64,000 nucleotides of DNA from Mycobacterium hubeiense (GTDB lineage Bacteria > Actinomycetota > Actinomycetes > Mycobacteriales > Mycobacteriaceae). The stretch is taken from assembly GCF_002838065.1 (NCBI RefSeq), contig NZ_PIZU01000015.1:57123-121122 (forward strand). The letters are read 5' to 3'. The notes beneath the pieces were generated by a model, which made no database searches, was not told the origin of the DNA, and saw only the letters and a list, made by a program, of their open reading frames with translations. Numbering within the stretch: the stretch's first letter is position 1; each line of letters starts with the position of its first letter. Positions 44,396 to 51,605 of this stretch are shown here, piece after piece. The translations under genes were made by a program, and so were the position numbers.

Positions 44396-45619
44396 TCAGA
44401 CCTCCACCGGAACGTTGTTCCAACCCCATTGAAAACTCGACGGCGGGCGCGACGCGCGTTGAACGTCGATCCGGTAGTCCGGCACGCGTTTGAGCCACTC
44501 GGACACCATGATCGCGATCTCCAGCCGCGCGAGGTGCACACCGAGGCAGAAGTGCTGCCCGCGGCCGAAAGCCAGCAGGCGATCGATGGGACGGTTCCAG
44601 ATGAACTCATCCGGGTTCGGGTACTCCCGCTCGTCGCGGTTGGCCGACGCGAGCAGCGTGATGACGCGCTGACCGGGACGGATTGTGGTGCCGTGGATTT
44701 CGAACGGCTTGCGCACGGTGCGGGCGAACCATTGCGCGGGCGCACAGTAGCGGATCATCTCCTCACGCGCGACGGGCACGGTGGCGTCGAGATCGGCACG
44801 CACCTGCGCCATCTGGTCCGCGTATCGCGCCAGCTCCCACAATCCGTGCGCGACGATCTTGGGCACGGTCTCGGTGCCGCCGATGAACACGCCCAGCAGC
44901 TGCGTGGCGGCCTCGACATCGTCGAATGCCGACCCATCCGGCAACCGGTAGGCGATCAGGTTGTCGACGATGCGATTGCTGCCCGGCTTCGCCCGACACT
45001 GCTGCACCACCGGAATCAGATACTCCAGATATCCCGGCCGAGCGTTGGCCACCTCCACCCCGCTGCCCGGCTGGGCGAGGCTTCCGGCGTTGACGGTGGC
45101 CAGCACGTCGGGCGCCAGATCGACGGGCAAGCCCAGTAATTCGCACACCACCGACGCTGCGACGATGCCACCGTAGTCCTGCGTCAGATCGAACGACCCG
45201 CGCGGCAGCAGAGCGTCGAGACGCTCGTTGGCCAGCTCCCTGATCCGCCCCGCCAACGTGCCGACGGACCGCGGCCGGAACGGTCCCGACGTGCAGCGTC
45301 GCACGCCGTCGTAGATCGGCGCGTCGAAGTTGGCGTGAAAAGGCATCGGATGCACCGGCGGGTCCGGCACTGCACCGTCGTTGTGCTTGGCCAGAACCGT
45401 TGCGGCGGGCAAGGTTCCCTCGGACGCGACGAACGTGCCGTCGTTGATCTCCAGCACCCGCCAGATGTCGTCGAACCGCGACAATGCATAGGTGTCCCAC
45501 GCCGCGATGTAGTACAGCGGGTAGTCGTCGCGCAGCACCCGGTAATAGGGCAGCGGATCGGCCATCACCGCGGGATCAAAGGGATCGTAGGAGAAGTCTT
45601 GTATCACTGGCATGTTCAT
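44396..45619 (-). CDS. Cytochrome P450
   Basis: 407-aa soluble bacterial P450. The I-helix oxygen-activation motif is GVFIGGTETV, the K-helix ExxR is in EEMIRYCAP, and the heme-thiolate loop is FGRGQHFCLGVHLAR. Its ATG overlaps the stop of the first operon gene (ATGA). No ferredoxin or reductase gene is in the operon, so redox partners must come from elsewhere. The likely role is initial hydroxylation of a hydrophobic substrate. Confidence 0.92.
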   Translation of the reverse strand: MNMPVIQDFSYDPFDPAVMADPLPYYRVLRDDYPLYYIAAWDTYALSRFDDIWRVLEINDGTFVASEGTLPAATVLAKHNDGAVPDPPVHPMPFHANFDAPIYDGVRRCTSGPFRPRSVGTLAGRIRELANERLDALLPRGSFDLTQDYGGIVAASVVCELLGLPVDLAPDVLATVNAGSLAQPGSGVEVANARPGYLEYLIPVVQQCRAKPGSNRIVDNLIAYRLPDGSAFDDVEAATQLLGVFIGGTETVPKIVAHGLWELARYADQMAQVRADLDATVPVAREEMIRYCAPAQWFARTVRKPFEIHGTTIRPGQRVITLLASANRDEREYPNPDEFIWNRPIDRLLAFGRGQHFCLGVHLARLEIAIMVSEWLKRVPDYRIDVQRASRPPSSFQWGWNNVPVEV

Positions 45620-46320
45620 TGCAGCGGCGATGGGGGTAGCGCCGCCAGGATCGAGTCCTCCCAGCCGTCGCGCAGCGCGGGCGCGACGCTCATCCAGGTG
45701 ACGATCTCGGCCGGCGGGCTGTCCTTCCACGACGGGTAATGGTTGGCAAAGCAGTCCCAGTCGCCGTCGAGCGCCCAGTAGTGAATGACCTCGTTGAACC
45801 GGAACGTGGTGACGAACGAGCCCAGCCACCGCTTGCCGGTACGTTCCGACCAGGGCACATAGAGTCGCTCGAGCTCGCGGATGTAGTCGTCCTGGCGACC
45901 CGGCTTGGTCTGCATGATCTCCTGAATGACAAGGCCCGCACCGAAATTCGCCTCTTGAAGCTGAGCAAGCGTCCGGTTGCTCGCCCCGGCATACATGATT
46001 CGGCCTTCGCCCGAGGCACCAGTCTCGGCCAGAAACGCCGACCACTTCGCCGCCGCATCCTGATGGCTGCCGCCCCGCGCCTGCGCCTTGCCGATGCGCG
46101 CATAGTCGGCGAACGCGTCGATCTCCCAGATGATGGTGATCTGCGGCCAGTGGCCGTTGTACGGCGTCGTCTCCCACATCGCGAACAGGCGCGCGCCCAG
46201 TTCTTCCATCATCGGGTGGTAGACGTCGCCGAACACTTCACAGAAGCGGTCGCTTCGCCCCGAGCCCAGTGCGATCGTCTCGTGCAGGTACAGGAGGGTG
46301 TGGCCGAAAAACTTCTTCAT
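45616..46320 (-). CDS. NIPSNAP/EthD-like dimeric alpha-beta-barrel protein
   Basis: 234-aa protein that appears to contain two related ferredoxin-like halves (FGHTLLYLHETIALGSGRSD and GLVIQEIMQTKPGRQDDYIR starts; ITIIWEIDAF and VIHYWALDGDW strands). This pattern resembles NIPSNAP or EthD-type proteins, which often accompany P450 systems. ATG 46320 is preferred, since the upstream extension runs into regulon site 3. First gene of the seven-gene operon. No enzymatic activity can be assigned. Confidence 0.68.
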   Translation of the reverse strand: MKKFFGHTLLYLHETIALGSGRSDRFCEVFGDVYHPMMEELGARLFAMWETTPYNGHWPQITIIWEIDAFADYARIGKAQARGGSHQDAAAKWSAFLAETGASGEGRIMYAGASNRTLAQLQEANFGAGLVIQEIMQTKPGRQDDYIRELERLYVPWSERTGKRWLGSFVTTFRFNEVIHYWALDGDWDCFANHYPSWKDSPPAEIVTWMSVAPALRDGWEDSILAALPPSPLQ

Positions 46321-46363
46321 CGCCGCCCGGAGATGCAGGTAGTTGACAGTGGCACCTAGCGAG

Positions 46364-46391
46364 CGTGACACTTAAGCCATGTTTTGTAAAG
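46364..46391. promoter_or_regulatory. 28-bp regulon site 3 (CGTGACA-N14-TGTAAAG)
   Basis: CGTGACA (46364-46370), 14 bases, TGTAAAG (46385-46391), between the P450 operon (minus) and the lactonase gene (plus). Its right half overlaps the first codons of the annotated lactonase start, which questions that start. Confidence 0.65.
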
Positions 46392-47215
46392 GCGCGGACC
46401 TGTTGACCCCGCTGGCCGGCGGTTTCTGCTTCGGCGAGGGCCCGCGCTGGTTCGAGGGGCTGCTGTGGTTCTCGGACATGCTGGGCGAGGCGGTGCACAC
46501 CGTCGACCTCAACGGGTCCATGACGACGCTGCCATTGCCCGGCCACGCCCCCGCCGGCCTCGGGTTTCGCCCGGACGGCTCGCTGCTCATCGCGTCGACC
46601 GAGCGCCGCCACATCCTGCGCTACGACGGCGAAACCGTGGTCAGCCTTGCCGATCTGTCCTCGATGGCGCCGGCCAATCTCGGCGATATGGTCGTCGACG
46701 ACCTCGGCCGTGCCTACGTCGGCTCGCAGGCCCGCGACGGCGGGGTGATCGTGCGCGTCGATCCGGACGACACGGCCGTCGTCGTCGCCACCGACCTCGA
46801 CTTTCCGAACGGCATGGTCATCACGCCCGACCGCACCACGTTGATCGTCGCCGAGTCGACGGGCAGACGCCTCACCGCGTTCACCATCAACGACGACGGC
46901 GGGCTCGGACAGCGCCGGGTTTTCGCCGACGGCCTCGACGGGCCGCCCGACGGCATCTGCCTGGACGCCGAGGGCGGCGTGTGGACGGCGATGACGCTGG
47001 CCCACCAGTTCCAGCGGGTGCTCGACGGCGGCGTCGTCACCGACCGCATCGACATCGGCGACCGCACCGCTATCGCCTGCGCGTTGGGCGGGCCGGAGAG
47101 GCGCACGCTGTTCCTGGTCTCCACCACCGACGCCTACCCCGAGCGACTCGTCGGCACCACACTGTCCCGCGTCGACGCGACGACGGTCGACGTCCCCGGC
47201 GCCGGGCTGCCATGA
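46379..47215 (+). CDS. SMP-30/gluconolactonase family protein
   Basis: 278-aa six-bladed beta-propeller of the SMP-30 family, calcium-dependent lactonases. Expected metal ligands are Glu in GEGPRWFEG, Asn in PNGMVITPD and Asp in PDGICLDAEGG. The ATG at 46379 overlaps regulon site 3 (ATGTTTTGTAAAG); TTG 46403 is an alternative. Beside a Baeyer-Villiger monooxygenase operon it could open the lactone product. Overlaps the next gene by ATGA. Confidence 0.83.
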   Translation: MFCKGADLLTPLAGGFCFGEGPRWFEGLLWFSDMLGEAVHTVDLNGSMTTLPLPGHAPAGLGFRPDGSLLIASTERRHILRYDGETVVSLADLSSMAPANLGDMVVDDLGRAYVGSQARDGGVIVRVDPDDTAVVVATDLDFPNGMVITPDRTTLIVAESTGRRLTAFTINDDGGLGQRRVFADGLDGPPDGICLDAEGGVWTAMTLAHQFQRVLDGGVVTDRIDIGDRTAIACALGGPERRTLFLVSTTDAYPERLVGTTLSRVDATTVDVPGAGLP

Positions 47216-48027
47216 GCGAGCCCTACTACGAACTTGTCGATACGCAAGATCCCCGGGGCGAGAAGTTCATCGCGACCGACATGGTGCGCAGCACGTGGTC
47301 GGCAGCGATCCAGCACGCAGCGCCTGTCTCCGCGTTGCTGGTGCGAGCGCTGGAAGCTTGTGAACCACGTGACGACACCCGCCTCTCCCGCGTCCTCGTC
47401 GACCTGCTGGGACCCGTGCCCGCCGAAGGCGACATCTGGGTGCGCGCCCAACGCGACCGCGGGGGCAAGCAGATCGAGTTGGTCAGCGCCGAGATGCTGG
47501 CGCCCGGCCCCGACGGTCAGCCCCGCGCCGTCGCGAAGGCCAGCGGTTGGCGGCTGCAGCAGCTCGACACCGCGGCGGTGGTGCATACGGGCGCCGCGCC
47601 GCTACGTCCCGTCGCCGAGGCCCGCAGCCGCGACATGGCCAAGGATTGGGACCCCAACTATGTGCACAGCCTGGACTGGCGGTGGCTGACCACACCGCTG
47701 GCCGACGGGCCCGGCGAATCGTGGATCACGCCGACCGTCGACCTGGTCAAAGGTGAGTCGATGACACCGCTGCAGCGGTTGTTCGCGGTGGCCGACGACG
47801 CCAACGGCATCGGCGCCAAGCTCGACATCCGCAAGTGGACATTCCTCAACACCGATCTCGTCGTGCACATCCACCGGGTCCCGGACGGCAAGTGGATCGG
47901 CATCCGGGCCGAAACCCATTACGGCCCAGACGGTATCGGCACAACCATCGGCACGTTGTTCGACGAACAAGGAGCGGTCGGCGGCATCCAGCAATCGGTG
48001 CTGGTGCGCCCGCGGCCAAGACGCTGA
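47212..48027 (+). CDS. Acyl-CoA thioesterase family protein (TesB-like double hotdog)
   Basis: 271-aa protein resembling actinobacterial double-hotdog thioesterases: FIATDMVRSTWSAAIQHAAP near the start, RLSRVLVDLLGPVPAEGDI, and a second half with LQRLFAVADDANGIGAKL and IGIRAETHYGPDGIGTT. It is translationally coupled to the lactonase gene. Expected to hydrolyse an acyl-CoA in the cytosol; the substrate is unknown. Confidence 0.75.
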   Translation: MSEPYYELVDTQDPRGEKFIATDMVRSTWSAAIQHAAPVSALLVRALEACEPRDDTRLSRVLVDLLGPVPAEGDIWVRAQRDRGGKQIELVSAEMLAPGPDGQPRAVAKASGWRLQQLDTAAVVHTGAAPLRPVAEARSRDMAKDWDPNYVHSLDWRWLTTPLADGPGESWITPTVDLVKGESMTPLQRLFAVADDANGIGAKLDIRKWTFLNTDLVVHIHRVPDGKWIGIRAETHYGPDGIGTTIGTLFDEQGAVGGIQQSVLVRPRPRR

Positions 48028-48040
48028 CGGCGATACTCCA

Positions 48041-48607
48041 ATGCGCCGAAATGGAATTCCAGGCGGTCAAGACCGCGAGTTAGCGACCGGGAGTTCCATT
48101 TCGGCGGCCAGTCCCACCCGCGAGCGGATACTGGCCGCGACGGCGGAGGTGCTCGGTCGCCACGGAATGACCAAACTCAGCCTGTCGGAGGTTGCGCTAC
48201 AGGCCGGCGTGTCTCGGCCGACGCTGTACCGCTGGTTTGCCTCCAAGAAGAATCTGCTCGACGCATTCGTGGTGTGGGAGCGATCGCTGTACGAACGCGG
48301 GGTGGCCGAGGCCTCGGCGGGTTTGCCCGCCAGTGAGCGGCTCGACGCGGTACTGCGGATCATCGTCGAATACCAGCAGTCCTATCCCGGATTGCGCATG
48401 GTCGACATCGAGCCCGCCCATGTGATCAAGCGATTGTCGAACATCCTGCCGCTCATGCGAGAACGGCTCGAGCGGCTGATACCCGCACCGGCCGCCGCCA
48501 CCGTCGTGCGGGTGGCGGTTTCGCATTACCTGGTGCGCAGCGACGACGGCGACGAGTTCTTGGCGCAGCTCCGCCACGCCGCGGGTCTCACGAACGACGC
48601 GCCTTGA
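48041..48607 (+). CDS. TetR-family regulator (paralogue 1)
   Basis: 188-aa TetR repressor with helix-turn-helix LSLSEVALQAGVSRPTLYRWF near residues 45-65. It is a paralogue of the regulator at 51020, with nearly the same recognition helix. The only in-frame start is ATG 48041, but the first ~22 codons lie in a 63-bp palindromic element, so the natural N-terminus is uncertain. The 3' end overlaps the convergent CoA-transferase gene by 20 bp. Candidate regulator of the 28-bp sites. Confidence 0.8.
   Translation: MRRNGIPGGQDRELATGSSISAASPTRERILAATAEVLGRHGMTKLSLSEVALQAGVSRPTLYRWFASKKNLLDAFVVWERSLYERGVAEASAGLPASERLDAVLRIIVEYQQSYPGLRMVDIEPAHVIKRLSNILPLMRERLERLIPAPAAATVVRVAVSHYLVRSDDGDEFLAQLRHAAGLTNDAP
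48044..48106. repeat. Palindromic element covering the 5' end of TetR gene 1
   Basis: CGCCGAAATGGAATTCC (48044-48060) pairs with GGAGTTCCATTTCGGCG (48090-48106) at 16 of 17 positions. An inner GCGGTC-AA-GACCGC hairpin lies in the loop. It could be an autoregulatory operator, the terminator of the lactonase-thioesterase transcript, or a REP-like element. Confidence 0.7.
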
Positions 48608-49754
48608 GTTCGGCGAGAATCTCGTCGGTGTGCTGCCCGAGTTGCGGTGCAGCCGAGCGGGGTTGCCACGGCGTGCCGTGAAAGTCGGCTGGTGTGGCCA
48701 CCATTGGCGCGCTCGACTCCCCGTCGGGGACGTAGACGATGCCGCCCGCCGCGTGGAACTGATCGTCGGCGATCACGTCCTCGAGGGTGTTGATCGGCGA
48801 CCAGAAGAAATCCGGTTCGTCCGCAAAGACTTCCGCCCACTCGGCCAACGGTTTGGTCGCGAAGATCGCGTCCAACTGTGCGATCAGCTCTGCGGCGTTG
48901 GCCGCCCGGTCACGCTGGTAGACGAACCGCGGGTCGGTCAGCCACTCCGATCGCCCGACCGCACGGCACAACGCCGGCCAGTGCCGATCACCCTGCAGGC
49001 CGACGATCCAGAACCGCTTGCCGTCGCCCGCCACGTAGTTGTTCATGCACGGGTTGGCCATCGACTCACGCTGGCCGATCGCGATCGAATGACCGGTCAG
49101 CAGAAAGGTGTTGAGGTCGAAGCTCACCGTGTAGGCGCCCTGCCGGTACAGCGACGTCGTCACCAATTGCCCGGTGCCGGTGCGGGTTCGGGCCACCAGC
49201 GCGGCGCACACCCCCGCTACCAACGTCATCCCCGCCGTGTGATCCCCCATCCCGCCGCGCTGGAACGGCGGAGTGTCGCCAGGGCGGGTGAGCAGGTGCG
49301 CGAGGCCGGCGCGGGCCCAGAACGCCGCGACGTCGTAGGCCGCGCGGTCCGCGTCGGGCCCGCCCATGCCGTAGCCGGTGATCAACCCGTAGACCAGGCG
49401 TGGGTTGTGGGCGGCCACCGCCTGGAAATCCAGACCGAGCCGTCGCAATGCACCTGGGCGGATGTTGGTGATGAAAACGTCTGCATCCGTGAGCAATTCG
49501 AGTGCGATATCGCGCCCGTCGGCGGTGCCGAGATCCAGGACGATGCTGCGCTTGGAGCGGTTGTCCATCTCGAACGGCGGGTTCGTTCCGTCGTCGATGC
49601 CCAGCATGCGCCCGAACAGACGCGCCGGGTCCCCGCCCGGCGGTTCGATCTTGACGACGTCGGCGCCCCAGTCCGCCAGAATGCCGCCCGCGGCAGGCGC
49701 CGCCACCCACACCCCAAGCTCGACGACCTTCACCCCGTCCATCGGTCCGGCCAT
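48588..49754 (-). CDS. CaiB/BaiF-type CoA-transferase (class III)
   Basis: 388-aa family III CoA-transferase moving CoA between acids. It shows VVELGVWVAAPAAGGILADWGADVV split at residue 25, NRSKRSIVLDL, and the active-site Asp in GGMGDHTAGM near residue 169. Start ATG 49754 has GGAGAAGC upstream. It is divergent from the phosphotransferase-like gene across site 4. In the island it would activate a carboxylic acid to its CoA thioester. Confidence 0.88.
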   Translation of the reverse strand: MAGPMDGVKVVELGVWVAAPAAGGILADWGADVVKIEPPGGDPARLFGRMLGIDDGTNPPFEMDNRSKRSIVLDLGTADGRDIALELLTDADVFITNIRPGALRRLGLDFQAVAAHNPRLVYGLITGYGMGGPDADRAAYDVAAFWARAGLAHLLTRPGDTPPFQRGGMGDHTAGMTLVAGVCAALVARTRTGTGQLVTTSLYRQGAYTVSFDLNTFLLTGHSIAIGQRESMANPCMNNYVAGDGKRFWIVGLQGDRHWPALCRAVGRSEWLTDPRFVYQRDRAANAAELIAQLDAIFATKPLAEWAEVFADEPDFFWSPINTLEDVIADDQFHAAGGIVYVPDGESSAPMVATPADFHGTPWQPRSAAPQLGQHTDEILAELKARRS

Positions 49755-49770
49755 GCTTCTCCATTTCGCG

Positions 49771-49798
49771 GTTTACAGATACGCATTAATTTGTAAAC
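49771..49798. promoter_or_regulatory. 28-bp regulon site 4, symmetric form (GTTTACA-N14-TGTAAAC)
   Basis: A perfect 7-bp dyad with a 14-bp spacer, between divergent CoA-transferase and phosphotransferase genes. It is the most symmetric of the five sites and shows that the motif is an operator for a dimeric protein rather than a -35/-10 pair. Confidence 0.72.
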
Positions 49799-49836
49799 TA
49801 GGCCGAACACTGGCCAACCTAGGAGGCTAACGACCG

Positions 49837-50934
49837 GTGCTTCGGGAGTGTGTGGGTTTGGCCGCGCATATCGGTCGGGGCGTGCAACGCGTCGCGACCG
49901 ACGCTGCGCTTCGTGGCGCGCGGTCGTTCCCGCGCCGGGTCGCAGACCTCGACGTCAGGGCGCTGTCGCGGATCATGCGGCGTGCGGTGACCTCGGTGTC
50001 GGTCATCGATGGCGACGCCGGCACCTCGTCGCGCGCGCGGCTGAAGCTGACGGGCGACGGCGTCCCCGAAACGGTCTTCGTCAAGATGCCAGCAGTGACG
50101 GCTGCGACGCGACTGATGGGTGAGCTGGGCCGCCTCGGGCACACCGAAGTGCGGTTCTACGACGATTTGTCGACCGCGCTGCCCGGTGTGCCGAGGTGTT
50201 ACGGGTCGGCGTTCGACCCGTTGACCGGACGGTACGTGCTGGTGCTGGAGGACCTGCCCGCCGAGCGATGCGAGTTCCCCGACACCCTGCATCCACTGGA
50301 CGCCGACAAGGCCAGTCTGCTCGTAGATCTGCTCGGCCGGCTGCACGCGACGTTCTGGGGCCGGCTGCCCGACTGGGTGTACTCGGCGTCGGGCGACCAC
50401 ACATCGCTGCTCACCGGAAAGCTGATGGATGTGTCCATCCGCCGGCTCGCCGAACGCACCGACATCCCGGTCGAGAACGGGCAATTCATCGCCCACAACT
50501 ATCGCGCGGCCGCGCAACTGCTCGACCGGCCACCGCACACCGTGATGCACGGCGACGCGCATCCGGGCAACGTGTACTTCCGCGACGGGCGGGCGGGCCT
50601 GCTGGATTGGCAGGCGCTGCGCTGCGGCCACCCGGGCCGGGAATTGGCCTACACGCTGATCACCAGCATGACCACCGGCGATCGCCGGGCTGCCGAACGC
50701 GACCTGCTCGACGTCTACCGCAAGGCGCTTGTCGCCGCCGGCGGACCCGACCTGGACCGCGATGATTTGTGGGAGCGCTATCGGCTGGGCGGGGTATACG
50801 CCTACGCCGCGTCGCTGATCACCGCCGGGATGGGCGGTATGCAGGTCGAGGACGTCGCCGTGGAAGGCGTGCGACGCGGCGTGGCGGCGCTCGACGATCT
50901 CGAGACCGTCGCACTGCTCAAGAAGACGTTGTGA
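49837..50934 (+). CDS. Aminoglycoside phosphotransferase (APH)-like kinase
   Basis: 365-aa protein of the APH/ACAD10 kinase-like fold. The catalytic loop is VMHGDAHPGNVYF (HGDxHxxN) and the metal-binding residue lies in GLLDWQAL. Related proteins in acyl-CoA-dehydrogenase clusters phosphorylate hydroxyacyl-CoA intermediates, as ACAD10/11 do, rather than antibiotics. The GTG start follows AGGAGG. Its place beside CoA-transferase and aldehyde dehydrogenase genes fits a hydroxyacyl kinase; this is inference. Confidence 0.78.
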   Translation: MLRECVGLAAHIGRGVQRVATDAALRGARSFPRRVADLDVRALSRIMRRAVTSVSVIDGDAGTSSRARLKLTGDGVPETVFVKMPAVTAATRLMGELGRLGHTEVRFYDDLSTALPGVPRCYGSAFDPLTGRYVLVLEDLPAERCEFPDTLHPLDADKASLLVDLLGRLHATFWGRLPDWVYSASGDHTSLLTGKLMDVSIRRLAERTDIPVENGQFIAHNYRAAAQLLDRPPHTVMHGDAHPGNVYFRDGRAGLLDWQALRCGHPGRELAYTLITSMTTGDRRAAERDLLDVYRKALVAAGGPDLDRDDLWERYRLGGVYAYAASLITAGMGGMQVEDVAVEGVRRGVAALDDLETVALLKKTL

Positions 50935-50968
50935 CCGCGGTTGCGCCGTGGCGCGCCCGTTACCACCG

Positions 50969-50994
50969 GTTCCACGTTTTAGGATCGGTGGAAC
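50969..50994. promoter_or_regulatory. Dyad GTTCCAC-N12-GTGGAAC upstream of TetR gene 2
   Basis: Perfect 7-bp inverted repeat with a 12-bp spacer, 26 bp before the GTG start of the TetR gene at 51020. It is likely an autoregulatory operator. It differs from the 28-bp sites, so the two TetR paralogues may recognise different operators. Confidence 0.55.
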
Positions 50995-51019
50995 AGAACC
51001 ACTACCAGAGGCTTTGGAC

Positions 51020-51556
51020 GTGAACGAACCACAACCCGCGAGCCTCGTCGAGGACACGTCGACGAGGCACCGGATCCTGGTCGCCACTGCCGAAGTGCTC
51101 GCCCGCAGCGGGCAGACCAAATTGAGCCTGTCCGAGGTTGCTTTACAGGCAGGCGTGTCCCGGCCGACGCTGTACCGCTGGTTCGCGGACAAGCAGGAAC
51201 TGCTGGACGCGTTCGGCGTGTATGAGCGCGAGATGTTCGACACCGGCATCAGCCGGGCGACCGCCGGTCTGCGCGGCCCGGAAAAGCTCGATGCGGCGCT
51301 GCGGTTCATCGTTTCCTACCAGCAGTCCTATTCAGGGGTGCGGCTGGTCGACATCGAGCCCGAGGTCGTCATCGCCCAGCTGGCGCGGGTGATCCCGCAG
51401 ATGCGCGCCCGCCTGCAGAAGCTGCTGCCGGGACCCAACGGGGCGGTCAAGGCGGCGACGGCGATCCGCGTCGCGGTTTCGCACTACATTGTGCGCAGCG
51501 ACGACGACGAACAGTTCCTCGCGCAGCTGCGCCACGCCGTCGGCATCAAGCAGTAA
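51020..51556 (+). CDS. TetR-family regulator (paralogue 2)
   Basis: 178-aa TetR protein with LSLSEVALQAGVSRPTLYRW in the DNA-binding domain (about residues 34-53) and conserved segments SYQQSYSGVRLVDIEPE and AVSHYIVRSDDDEQFLAQLR shared with paralogue 1. GTG 51020 is chosen because the TetR N-terminal helix begins there; the longer frame crosses the dyad at 50969. The ligand is unknown but is probably an intermediate of the island's pathway. Confidence 0.82.
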   Translation: MNEPQPASLVEDTSTRHRILVATAEVLARSGQTKLSLSEVALQAGVSRPTLYRWFADKQELLDAFGVYEREMFDTGISRATAGLRGPEKLDAALRFIVSYQQSYSGVRLVDIEPEVVIAQLARVIPQMRARLQKLLPGPNGAVKAATAIRVAVSHYIVRSDDDEQFLAQLRHAVGIKQ

Positions 51557-51569
51557 TTGCGCCCGGGGG

Positions 51570-51597
51570 GGTGACACCCGGCCGCATATTTGTAAAG
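51570..51597. promoter_or_regulatory. 28-bp regulon site 5 (GGTGACA-N14-TGTAAAG)
   Basis: GGTGACA (51570-51576), 14 bases, TGTAAAG (51591-51597), eight bases before the ATG of the aldehyde dehydrogenase and just after the TetR gene. Such a close operator would suit repression of a leaderless or very short-leader transcript. Confidence 0.65.
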
Positions 51598-51605
51598 CTG
51601 TCCGC

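Noticed and set aside
49837..50934. Aminoglycoside resistance gene
   Set aside because: The APH-like fold is also used by hydroxyacyl-CoA kinases, and the CoA-transferase/aldehyde dehydrogenase context favours that. No resistance-specific feature is visible.
33751..51597. The 28-bp sites as -35/-10 promoter pairs
   Set aside because: The 14-bp gap is too short for a usual sigma-70-type spacer, and the copy at 49771 is symmetric. An operator explains both facts better, although overlap with promoters is likely.
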